Part shown: in pieces, positions 22,503-29,319 of the stretch
Layout: each line of letters begins with the position of its first letter
Position numbering within the stretch: the stretch's first letter is position 1
Assembly: GCA_963169245.1 (NCBI GenBank)
Contig: CAUJEC010000083.1
Location: 1-33,060, forward strand
Length of the DNA stretch: 33,060 nucleotides
Direction of reading: 5' to 3'
Source: Actinomycetota bacterium
Lineage (GTDB): Bacteria > Actinomycetota > Acidimicrobiia > Acidimicrobiales > Microtrichaceae
Notes under the pieces: generated by a model
What the model saw: only the letters and a program-made list of their open reading frames with translations
The model's database searches: none
What the model was told of the DNA's origin: nothing
Made by a program: the position numbers and the translations under genes

Positions 22503-22512
22503 AAGGTAGCGT
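22503..22512. promoter_or_regulatory. Overlapping -10 elements of a bidirectional promoter
   Basis: Ten bases, AAGGTAGCGT, contain TAGCGT for the plus strand (22507-22512) and, read on the other strand, TACCTT (22503-22508). They sit six bases before the VOC ATG and seven bases before the transporter GTG. Only 23 bases separate the two start codons, so both messages would be leaderless or nearly so. No good -35 is seen in either direction. Confidence 0.4.
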
Positions 22513-22518
22513 TTGGGA

Positions 22519-23268
22519 ATGGTCCGAGGCATCTCTGAAACCGTTGCAGACGAACCGCTGCCGACTGTCGATGTCGACGGTGGCGACCTGCCATCGAGAG
22601 GACCCCAACTGGAATCAATCTCCATTTCCGATGACCCGAGAGCATGGGCTGTCGCTGGATTCGGAGTCGAGCAGGACCCAGTCGTTCACATCGGGAACAC
22701 GACCCTGCGCTTCTCAGCAGGCGATGGCGGGTTTAGAGGCTGGGGATTTGACGGCCTGAGTCCACGCGACGTTCCAGAACTGCCTACCGGGATCACCCTC
22801 ATGGACCCACGGTCAGCCGGGCCGTTCGCGGGTGGGACCTCGCCCGCGGTTGGGACTAAGCAGCCCAATGGGATCATCTCGATCGACCACATCGTTCTTC
22901 GAACCAATGACTGTCTCGCTGTGACGGCTCAACTTAGTGAGTCAGGGTTCCACCCACGCAGGACAAGACGAACCTCGATCGGGGACATGCCAGCGCTCCA
23001 GACGTTCTTCTGGGCAGGCGATGTCATCATCGAACTCGTTGGCCCCCCAGATCCACCGAAACCGGAACCCGAGCGAGCAACCTTGGCCACTGCGACGATC
23101 TTCGGACTCGCACTCGCCTCAGCAGACCTCACTCAGACGTCGAACTATCTTGGCGACCTGCTCGGAACGCCACGACCGGCGGTTCAGGAGGGCAGACAAG
23201 TGGCAACCCTGCGAGGTCGAGACGTGGGGATAAGCGTCCCCGTACTGATCATGTCCCCCCACGTTTGA
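22519..23268 (+). CDS. VOC-superfamily (glyoxalase-like) protein
   Basis: This cytoplasmic 249-residue protein has the vicinal-oxygen-chelate fold in its second half: IDHIVLRTNDCLAVTAQLSE (His in the first metal position), FFWAGDVIIELVGPPDPP (Glu) and FGLALASADLTQTSNYLGDLLG. The first 120 residues, including LRFSAGDGGFRGWGFDGLS, may be a diverged repeat of the same fold. The ATG at 22519 follows a -10-like TAGCGT by six bases. An in-frame TTG two codons earlier is possible. It is divergent from the transporter and upstream of, but separate from, the acyl-CoA dehydrogenase. The substrate is unknown, and the metal site looks incomplete by eye. Confidence 0.75.
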   Translation: MVRGISETVADEPLPTVDVDGGDLPSRGPQLESISISDDPRAWAVAGFGVEQDPVVHIGNTTLRFSAGDGGFRGWGFDGLSPRDVPELPTGITLMDPRSAGPFAGGTSPAVGTKQPNGIISIDHIVLRTNDCLAVTAQLSESGFHPRRTRRTSIGDMPALQTFFWAGDVIIELVGPPDPPKPEPERATLATATIFGLALASADLTQTSNYLGDLLGTPRPAVQEGRQVATLRGRDVGISVPVLIMSPHV

Positions 23269-23310
23269 CCATCGGATCTGTGAGCGTAGCGCTGCCGGTT
23301 TTCCTACAAC

Positions 23311-23324
23311 TTACCGATCGGTAA
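23311..23324. promoter_or_regulatory. Perfect palindromic operator at the acyl-CoA dehydrogenase promoter
   Basis: TTACCGATCGGTAA is a perfect 14-base palindrome ten bases upstream of the ATG. It overlaps a -10-like TAACAT (23322-23327), so a bound repressor would block the promoter. The sequence looks like sites of TetR-family regulators of fatty-acid or acyl-CoA genes. The ATG is six bases after the -10, pointing to a leaderless transcript. No regulator gene is present in the window. Confidence 0.55.
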
Positions 23325-23333
23325 CATAGGGCC

Positions 23334-25133
23334 ATGACTGACTATCGTGCTCCTATCAAGGACGCCATGTTCGCCCTCCGACACATCGGTCAACTCGATG
23401 ATCTGCTCGCCACCGAGTTGTACTCCCACGTCGACGCCGAGACAGTCGCGACTGTGCTCGAGGAGCAGGGCCGTTTCATGCAGGAGGTGTTCGCTCCCCT
23501 CAACGCGAGCGGTGACCGTGAGGGCCTCAAATGGTCACCCGAGGGCGTGAAGACCCCGGAGGGCTTTCCCGCCGCCTATCAGAAGTTCGTGGACGCCGGC
23601 TGGCAGGGCCTAGGTGCGCACACCGACTTTGGTGGCGCCGGTTTCCCCGAGGCCGTCGCCGCCATGGCCAACGAATTCGACATCGCCGCCAACGGCGCCC
23701 TCTCAATGTGCCCGGGTCTGACGACAGGCGCGATCGAATGCCTCCAGGCATGGGGTACCGAGGAGCAGAAGGAGGTCTACCTGCCAAAGCTGGTAACCGG
23801 CGAGTGGACCGGAACGATGAACCTGACCGAGCCCCAGGCCGGATCCGATGTCGGACTCAGCACGACAAAAGCAGTGAAGCAAGACGACGGCACCTATCTC
23901 GTGACGGGCACCAAGATCTTCATCTCCTTTGGTGACCACGACATGGCCGAGAACATCATCCACCTGGTTCTCGCCCGTCTGCCCGAGGCCCCGGCCGGAA
24001 CCAAGGGCATCTCGCTGTTCATAGTCCCCAAGTTCCTCGTCAACGACGATGGCTCGCTGGGCGCTCGCAACAACGTCAAGTGCGTCTCCATCGAACACAA
24101 GATGGGGATTCACGCCTCCCCCACCTGTGTTCTCAGCTACGGCGATGAGACAGGCGCTATCGGCTACCTGGTCGGTGAGGAGAACCAGGGAATGAGGGCG
24201 ATGTTCACGATGATGAACTCCGCTCGCATCCTGGTGGGTATTCAGGGAGTCGCCCTGGGTGACGCCGCCTATCAGAAGGCCCTGGCCTACTCACAGGAGC
24301 GTCTGCAGGGCCGCAAGATCGGTGGCGACTCCAAAGAGCCGGCGCCGATCATCGAACACCCTGACGTTCGCCGGATGCTGCTGTTCATGAAGAGCAATAT
24401 CGAGGCGATGCGTGCACTGATCGCCTACAACGCCTCAGCTCTAGACCTCGAGCGTGCTCTCGAGGGCGACGAGGCCCAGCGCTGGGGCGAAATCGCCGAG
24501 CTTCTGACTCCGGTCACCAAGGCCTGGTGTACTGACGTTGGGGTCGAGGTCACCTCGACCGCTGTTCAGATCTTCGGCGGAATGGGCTATATCGAGGAGT
24601 CAGGTGTTGCCCAGCACTTCCGGGATATGCGAATTGCGCCCATCTACGAGGGCACCAACGGTATTCAGGCGATGGATCTCGTCGGCCGCAAACTCGGAAT
24701 CCGAATGGGTGCAGTGGTTGGGGACTTCATCGCTGGCATCCGCTCCCTTGACTCTGATCTGGCCGCCGCAGGTGACGGCTTCGAGTCGATCCGGGCAAAC
24801 TTGGCCGACGCAGTCAGCTCTCTTGACGAGACCACCCAGTGGGTCATGACCAACGGTCTGGCCGACCCGCTCCAGGCCCTCGCCGGTGCCACCAACTACC
24901 TGCGACTCTTCGGCACGGTGACCGGCGGCTGGCTACTTGCACGACAGGCGCTCGCCGCCAAGGGCGAGATCGACGCAGGTTCCGACGACGTGGCCTACCT
25001 GGGCGCCAAGATCACCACTGCCCGCTTCTACGCGGAGCAATGCCTGCCTCTTGCCCATGGGATCGCCCAGACTGCCCGGGCGGGCGCGGGCGCGCTCTAC
25101 GAGGTTGACGCCACCACTCTGGAATCCGTCTAG
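23334..25133 (+). CDS. Acyl-CoA dehydrogenase, long form with C-terminal extension (FadE5/DmdC-like)
   Basis: This FAD-dependent enzyme introduces the 2,3 double bond into an acyl-CoA thioester. Its 599 residues fit the long subfamily that includes mycobacterial FadE5 and the methylmercaptopropionyl-CoA dehydrogenase DmdC. Landmarks are the N-terminal YRAPIKDAMFALRHI, the FAD/substrate segments MNLTEPQAGSDVG and GTKIFISFGDHD, HKMGIHASPTC, the interface motif QIFGGMGYIEESG and YEGTNGIQAMDLVGRKLG, with the catalytic base at Glu439. The extra C-terminal helical domain follows (residues about 480-599). The start is fixed by the promoter. Chain length or DMSP involvement cannot be decided by eye, and no partner electron-transfer or beta-oxidation gene is adjacent. 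Confidence 0.93.
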   Translation: MTDYRAPIKDAMFALRHIGQLDDLLATELYSHVDAETVATVLEEQGRFMQEVFAPLNASGDREGLKWSPEGVKTPEGFPAAYQKFVDAGWQGLGAHTDFGGAGFPEAVAAMANEFDIAANGALSMCPGLTTGAIECLQAWGTEEQKEVYLPKLVTGEWTGTMNLTEPQAGSDVGLSTTKAVKQDDGTYLVTGTKIFISFGDHDMAENIIHLVLARLPEAPAGTKGISLFIVPKFLVNDDGSLGARNNVKCVSIEHKMGIHASPTCVLSYGDETGAIGYLVGEENQGMRAMFTMMNSARILVGIQGVALGDAAYQKALAYSQERLQGRKIGGDSKEPAPIIEHPDVRRMLLFMKSNIEAMRALIAYNASALDLERALEGDEAQRWGEIAELLTPVTKAWCTDVGVEVTSTAVQIFGGMGYIEESGVAQHFRDMRIAPIYEGTNGIQAMDLVGRKLGIRMGAVVGDFIAGIRSLDSDLAAAGDGFESIRANLADAVSSLDETTQWVMTNGLADPLQALAGATNYLRLFGTVTGGWLLARQALAAKGEIDAGSDDVAYLGAKITTARFYAEQCLPLAHGIAQTARAGAGALYEVDATTLESV

Positions 25134-25228
25134 GAGTCGGTCCCGAGGCGCCTGCCGCCTGCATGAGCGTCACCTGAACGGCGTGAGCACTGGGCAGTCG
25201 CGTGAGCGTCAGAGATCGAGTGCTGAGT

Positions 25229-25271
25229 GAGAGGGTGTTCTCCGGTCCGATGGGCCGTGGGACACCCTCTC
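25229..25271 (+). terminator. Large hairpin downstream of the acyl-CoA dehydrogenase
   Basis: GAGAGGGTGT and ACACCCTCTC form a perfect ten-pair outer stem, and CGGTCC-GAT-GGGCCG adds a six-pair inner stem (one G-T pair). It lies 95 bases after the dehydrogenase stop and ends seven bases before a TAGCCT -10-like element (25278-25283) of the next gene. It lacks a T-run. It may terminate the upstream message or act as an operator for the next gene. Confidence 0.4.
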
Positions 25272-25292
25272 TGGCACTAGCCTCGGCGGCGA

Positions 25293-25892
25293 ATGCTCGA
25301 TCACGTTTTCACCGATGCCATCGGCGCTCTGAGGGACGCCATGGAGAACGCTCTCCTGGAGCGGATAGCCATGGAGGAGCAGTTCCAGACAGATGTTCTG
25401 CTCGGCGACCTGAGCTGGGAGACCAGCTATGGACTGCCCGGCGAGGGACGTCCACCGAAGGTTCGCGCGGATGTGTCCCTCTACTGGTCGACCTGGTCCC
25501 AGGCAGCGTTCCGTTCGTGGTATCTGGCCGAGGAACTCCCCGATCATCCATCCATAGACATCGAGGTGGGCCTGCGAATCCAGCGGCTCGCCAATCCTCC
25601 AGAACCGGAGAAGGTCTTCAGCGTCCTACCCGAGGAGAGTGCCCCGCTCGGCGAGGAGACGCTCGAACGCTCAGGACCAACCGTGGAAACGCTCTATGAC
25701 ACCGATCTGAACGCTCTGGAGCACGCCATAGAGGTCACCTACGAGGGCGTCTACGAACTCGATGAGGAGACTCTGGCCGACGGTTCATTGCTCGATGAGC
25801 ACTTCAAGGCGATGGGCGGATGGATCGCGTCAGTGCTGGTCCGACTGGGGGACCTTGATTTCGAGTTCCTCGCCCCCAGCGAGCGAGACTGA
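25293..25892 (+). CDS. Acidic protein of unknown function
   Basis: I do not recognise this 199-residue, strongly acidic, soluble protein; it has no signal peptide or membrane segment. Aromatic-rich stretches such as DLSWETSYGL and LYWSTWSQAAFRSWYL suggest a folded beta-rich core, and the C-terminal part (TDLNALEHAIEVTYEGVYELDEE) looks helical. Glu/Asp content is high between residues 95 and 170. The ATG at 25293 follows TAGCCT by nine bases, as at bL37, so it may be leaderless. Base composition and codon use match the neighbours. It is probably a real gene because the frame is complete, lies between a promoter-like element and a strong terminator, and is not antisense to another gene. Confidence 0.7.
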   Translation: MLDHVFTDAIGALRDAMENALLERIAMEEQFQTDVLLGDLSWETSYGLPGEGRPPKVRADVSLYWSTWSQAAFRSWYLAEELPDHPSIDIEVGLRIQRLANPPEPEKVFSVLPEESAPLGEETLERSGPTVETLYDTDLNALEHAIEVTYEGVYELDEETLADGSLLDEHFKAMGGWIASVLVRLGDLDFEFLAPSERD

Positions 25893-25962
25893 ACCCGGCG
25901 ACGCAAGAGAGGTCATCGACACGGAAGAGCTCGGTGCGACAATGGATGCCAGCGAACCGCGA

Positions 25963-25999
25963 AAGAGCCCGGTGCCGCTGGTACCGGAACCGGGCTCTT
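25963..25999. terminator. Bidirectional terminator between the acidic protein gene and hppA
   Basis: AAGAGCCCGGT and ACCGGGCTCTT form a perfect 11-pair stem around a 15-base loop that contains GGTACC. It lies between two convergent genes and has A/T ends on both sides, so it can work in both directions. The 3' arm plus flank (CCGGGCTCTTCAA) is duplicated immediately afterwards at 26004-26016, and GGGCT/AGCCC there can form a competing small hairpin. Confidence 0.65.
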
Positions 26000-26036
26000 C
26001 AATCCGGGCTCTTCAAGCCCAGAGGCGTGCTGTAGG

Positions 26037-28388
26037 TCAGTCGCCGAAAGAGGTTGCCTGCTTCTTCGAGAAGACGACGCTACCGATGACGATGACGAGC
26101 GCAACGCCTGCGATCACGTAGCGCAGCGGATTGGCCTCTCCACCCTGATCGAGGCCCTCCATCGTGATGATGGCGGGAAGAATCAGCAGTGCGACCAGGT
26201 TCATGACCTTGATGAGCGGGTTGATCGCCGGGCCGGCGGTGTCCTTGAACGGGTCACCAACGGTGTCGCCAATCACCACGGCCTTGTGGACCTCTGAACC
26301 CTTGCCACCGAGGTTGCCCTCTTCGATGTACTTCTTGCCATTGTCCCAAGCGCCACCGGCGTTGGAGAGGAAGTTGGCCATGAGGGCACCGACCACGATG
26401 GTCGCGGCCAGATAACCGCCAAGTGCGTAGGCACCTAGACCAAACCCGACGACGACCGGCATCAGAACTGCGAGCAGGGCTGGTGTGGTGAGCTCCCTGA
26501 GCGCAGCAGTGGTGCAGATGTCGATGACCGGGCCGTAGTCAGGCTTCTCGGTGTAGTCCATGATGCCCGGCTTGCGCCTGAACTGGTCTCGAACCTCTTG
26601 GACGACGATGCCGGCCGTGCGACCGACAGCGAGGATGGCGAGCGAGGAGAACAGGAATACAACCGCTCCGCCGATGATGGCTCCGGCGAAGGTCTTGGGG
26701 TCGGCAATGTTGATCGAGATGGCGTTGAACGCCTCCTCGATGTTGTGTGCGGCGCCTGTGCCGGACTGGGCAATCGTCTCACGGAACGAGGCGAAGAGTG
26801 CCACGGCAGCGATGACGGCGGATCCGATTGCGAAGCCCTTGGTGACGGCCTTTGTGGTGTTGCCCACAGTATCGAGTCCGTCGAGGATGGTCTCGGTCTC
26901 ACCGTGAAACTCATCTGACATCTCGGCGATTCCCTGGGCGTTGTCCGCTATCGGACCGAAGGTGTCCTCTGCGACCACGATGGCAGTGGTCGAAAGCATG
27001 CCGATACCGGTGAGAGCAACGAGATAGAAGCTGAACAGCGAAACACCGCCGCCAAGAGCCAGCGCAACCATGATGGCGACAGCGATGGCAACAACCGCCC
27101 AGACCGCTGATTCCAGTCCGCTCGAGATACCTGACAGGACCACGGTCGCGGGACCGGTCTTTCCGGCCTCGGCGATGTCCCGGACAGGCTTGAAGGTGCT
27201 GGAGGTGAAGTACTGGGTCACGCGGCTGGCAACCTGGCCCAACACGACGCCGGCGACGATCGCGGCAAAGAGTCGCAGGCTCAGGTTGGAGATCGCCGCA
27301 CCGTCGGGGTTGCCGACGTACCCGAACGCGAGGGCGGCAGCACCGACGAGGGCGATACCGGAGGCGATGTTCAATCCACGGTTGATCGGCTTGAGTGCGT
27401 CCGTCTCGCCTTCCTTCGCCTTGACCATGAAGATCGAGATGATCGAGGCGATGAGTCCGACGCCCATCATGGCGAGCGGGAAGATCAGACCCTTGGCCGC
27501 TGCGGAACCCTCGAGGCCGATGGCACCGAAGGCTGTGACACCCAGGATGATGTTGGCGACGAGCACCACACCGAAGGACTCGAAGAGGTCCGAAGCCATA
27601 CCGGCGCAGTCGCCGACGTTGTCACCGACGTTGTCCGCGATGGTCGCGGGGTTACGAGGATCGTCCTCGGGGATTCCCGCCTCGACCTTGCCGACGAGGT
27701 CAGCACCGACGTCTGCAGCCTTGGTGAAGATACCGCCACCGACACGGAGGAACAGCGCCAGCAACGAACCGCCAAAGCCGAAACCGACGAGAATCGACGA
27801 CGCGGTGTTCTGGAAGATCATCACGATCGCGGTTGCACCGAGAAGTCCCAGACCAGCGGTGAACAGACCGATGGTTCCGCCCGCACGGAAGGCCACCTGG
27901 AGGGCGGCGTCCATGGATCCCTTGCGTGCGGCAGCAGCGGTTCGGATGTTCGCCCGAGTTGCGAGCCACATACCGACAAACCCGATGAATCCGGAGGCGA
28001 GTGCACCACCAAGGAATGCGAGAGTCCTGAAGAGACCGGACTGGATCTGGCTCAGGCCGTTCTCGCCACTCGAGTCGAGGACCTCGGTTGACGTGACGAA
28101 CACAATCACGGCGAGGGGAACAACGATGATGAGAATCGTACGGAACTGACGCTTGATGTAGGCCATCGCGCCTTCCTGTACGGCGCTCGCGATCTCGGCC
28201 ATCTTCTCAGTGCCGGTCTCCTTAGAGAGCACCCCCTGCATCATGACCCAGCCGATCACGAGAGCGATCACGGCAATGACTGCCGAGAACACGAGCAGGG
28301 CCCATTCCTGTGAGCCGAACTCGAACTGCTGATATGAACCCTCAGCTTTGACCGCAAGCACGTTCGTGAACGCGTGCAGATTGGACAT
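26037..28388 (-). CDS. hppA: Membrane-bound proton-pumping pyrophosphatase, K+-independent type
   Basis: This integral membrane enzyme of 783 residues with about 16 helices couples pyrophosphate hydrolysis to ion pumping. The pyrophosphate site shows DVGADLVGKVEAGIPEDD (about residues 226-243), then DNVGDNVGDCAG. GDTVGDPFKDTAGPAINP is near the C-terminus. The segment GNTTKAVTKG (about 507-516) has Lys where K+-dependent enzymes have Ala, so by the known rule this is the K+-independent, H+-pumping class. The ATG at 28388 has GGAGGT five bases upstream, a strong site. The 163-base gap to the DedA gene holds a TTGACG (minus strand) without a good -10. It is convergent with the acidic-protein gene. 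Confidence 0.97.
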   Translation of the reverse strand: MSNLHAFTNVLAVKAEGSYQQFEFGSQEWALLVFSAVIAVIALVIGWVMMQGVLSKETGTEKMAEIASAVQEGAMAYIKRQFRTILIIVVPLAVIVFVTSTEVLDSSGENGLSQIQSGLFRTLAFLGGALASGFIGFVGMWLATRANIRTAAAARKGSMDAALQVAFRAGGTIGLFTAGLGLLGATAIVMIFQNTASSILVGFGFGGSLLALFLRVGGGIFTKAADVGADLVGKVEAGIPEDDPRNPATIADNVGDNVGDCAGMASDLFESFGVVLVANIILGVTAFGAIGLEGSAAAKGLIFPLAMMGVGLIASIISIFMVKAKEGETDALKPINRGLNIASGIALVGAAALAFGYVGNPDGAAISNLSLRLFAAIVAGVVLGQVASRVTQYFTSSTFKPVRDIAEAGKTGPATVVLSGISSGLESAVWAVVAIAVAIMVALALGGGVSLFSFYLVALTGIGMLSTTAIVVAEDTFGPIADNAQGIAEMSDEFHGETETILDGLDTVGNTTKAVTKGFAIGSAVIAAVALFASFRETIAQSGTGAAHNIEEAFNAISINIADPKTFAGAIIGGAVVFLFSSLAILAVGRTAGIVVQEVRDQFRRKPGIMDYTEKPDYGPVIDICTTAALRELTTPALLAVLMPVVVGFGLGAYALGGYLAATIVVGALMANFLSNAGGAWDNGKKYIEEGNLGGKGSEVHKAVVIGDTVGDPFKDTAGPAINPLIKVMNLVALLILPAIITMEGLDQGGEANPLRYVIAGVALVIVIGSVVFSKKQATSFGD

Positions 28389-28551
28389 GAACTACCTCCA
28401 GGAGTCCCAGATCACACGAAAGTGAACTGATTCGCCCGCGCACGGTGGGGCGAAAGTACCCGCAGAGTTGAGTTGAAAACCGCACCCCACGTCAATCTGA
28501 GGGACTTGGGGCCAGTAGTCACTCCCGCTCAGCGCCAGGTTGGCGGTATCG

Positions 28552-29205
28552 TCAGATCTCAACCTTTTCCTTTTCGGTGTGCCGGCGTGACCTGATGATC
28601 TCTATCGCCACGGGCAGCAGGGAGATTGCGATGACCGCGAAGATCGCGATCTCGAAGTTCTCCTTGACGAAGGGGATGTTGCCCAGGAAGAACCCGAGGC
28701 TGGTGACACCCACACCCCAGAGGAAGCCACCGACGATGTTGAAGCGCAGGAACGTCGGGTAGTCCATGTGTGCCACGCCTGCCACGATCGGACAGAAGGT
28801 TCGCACGATCGGAACGAAACGTGCCAGCACCAGCGCCTTGGCGCCGTGCTTGTCGAAGAACTCCTGGGCCTTGTGGACATGGGCCTGCTTGAAGATCTTG
28901 GAGTCCTCACGCTTGAACAGTGCGGGGCCGACCTTGCGACCAAATAGGTAGCCGACCTGATCGCCCGCGACCGCTGCAATGAACGTGCCCACGAGGAGAG
29001 CCCAGATGTTCAACTGGACATCTGCTCCGAACGCTCCCGAAGCGAACATCCCAGCAGTGAACAGCAGAGAGTCGCCGGGCAGGAAGAATCCGACGAGCAG
29101 GCCGGACTCGGCAAAGACCACCAGGAAGACGAACCAGACGCCGCCGTGTTTGATCAGCTTCTCGGGATCAATGAAGTCGAGCAGCGCAAGAAAATTGGTA
29201 CGCAC
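28552..29205 (-). CDS. DedA-family membrane protein
   Basis: This 217-residue DedA/VTT-fold membrane protein belongs to a family involved in lipid carrier recycling; some members flip undecaprenyl phosphate, while others affect membrane homeostasis. Landmarks are AESGLLVGFFLPGDSLLF, the GDQVGYLFGRKVGPALF region and RFVPIVRTFCPIVAGVAHM with the conserved arginines, followed by a C-terminal helix and a basic tail. The GTG at 29205 has only a distant GGAG. A perfect palindrome lies 27 bases upstream. A role serving the polysaccharide pathway in this window is possible but inferred only. Confidence 0.92.
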   Translation of the reverse strand: MRTNFLALLDFIDPEKLIKHGGVWFVFLVVFAESGLLVGFFLPGDSLLFTAGMFASGAFGADVQLNIWALLVGTFIAAVAGDQVGYLFGRKVGPALFKREDSKIFKQAHVHKAQEFFDKHGAKALVLARFVPIVRTFCPIVAGVAHMDYPTFLRFNIVGGFLWGVGVTSLGFFLGNIPFVKENFEIAIFAVIAISLLPVAIEIIRSRRHTEKEKVEI

Positions 29206-29231
29206 GGTTTGAAGCTACTCCAGCACTGAGT

Positions 29232-29244
29232 GATCTCCGAGATC
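29232..29244. promoter_or_regulatory. Palindrome upstream of the DedA gene
   Basis: GATCTC-C-GAGATC is a perfect six-base inverted repeat around one base, 27 bases upstream of the GTG. It could be an operator or leader element. No clear promoter hexamers flank it, and a palindrome of this length can occur by chance. Confidence 0.2.
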
Positions 29245-29319
29245 CGCAATTGGAGAACCCTCACAGAAACAACGTCGAGCGGGGCTCATGGTCGCAGCAT
29301 CAGACCCGACGAATCTAGC

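Noticed and set aside
22496-22645. N-terminal extension of the transporter
   Set aside because: It overlaps the divergent VOC gene, is Arg-rich and lacks hydrophobic or conserved features; the GTG at 22495 fits better.
27070-28149. 359-residue plus-strand open frame opposite hppA
   Set aside because: The product is Pro/Arg/Ala/Thr-rich low complexity, as expected of an antisense frame of a conserved membrane protein.
28533-28545. Terminator hairpin after the DedA gene
   Set aside because: Only five pairs (CGCCA/TGGCG) and no T-run; too weak to call in GC-rich DNA.
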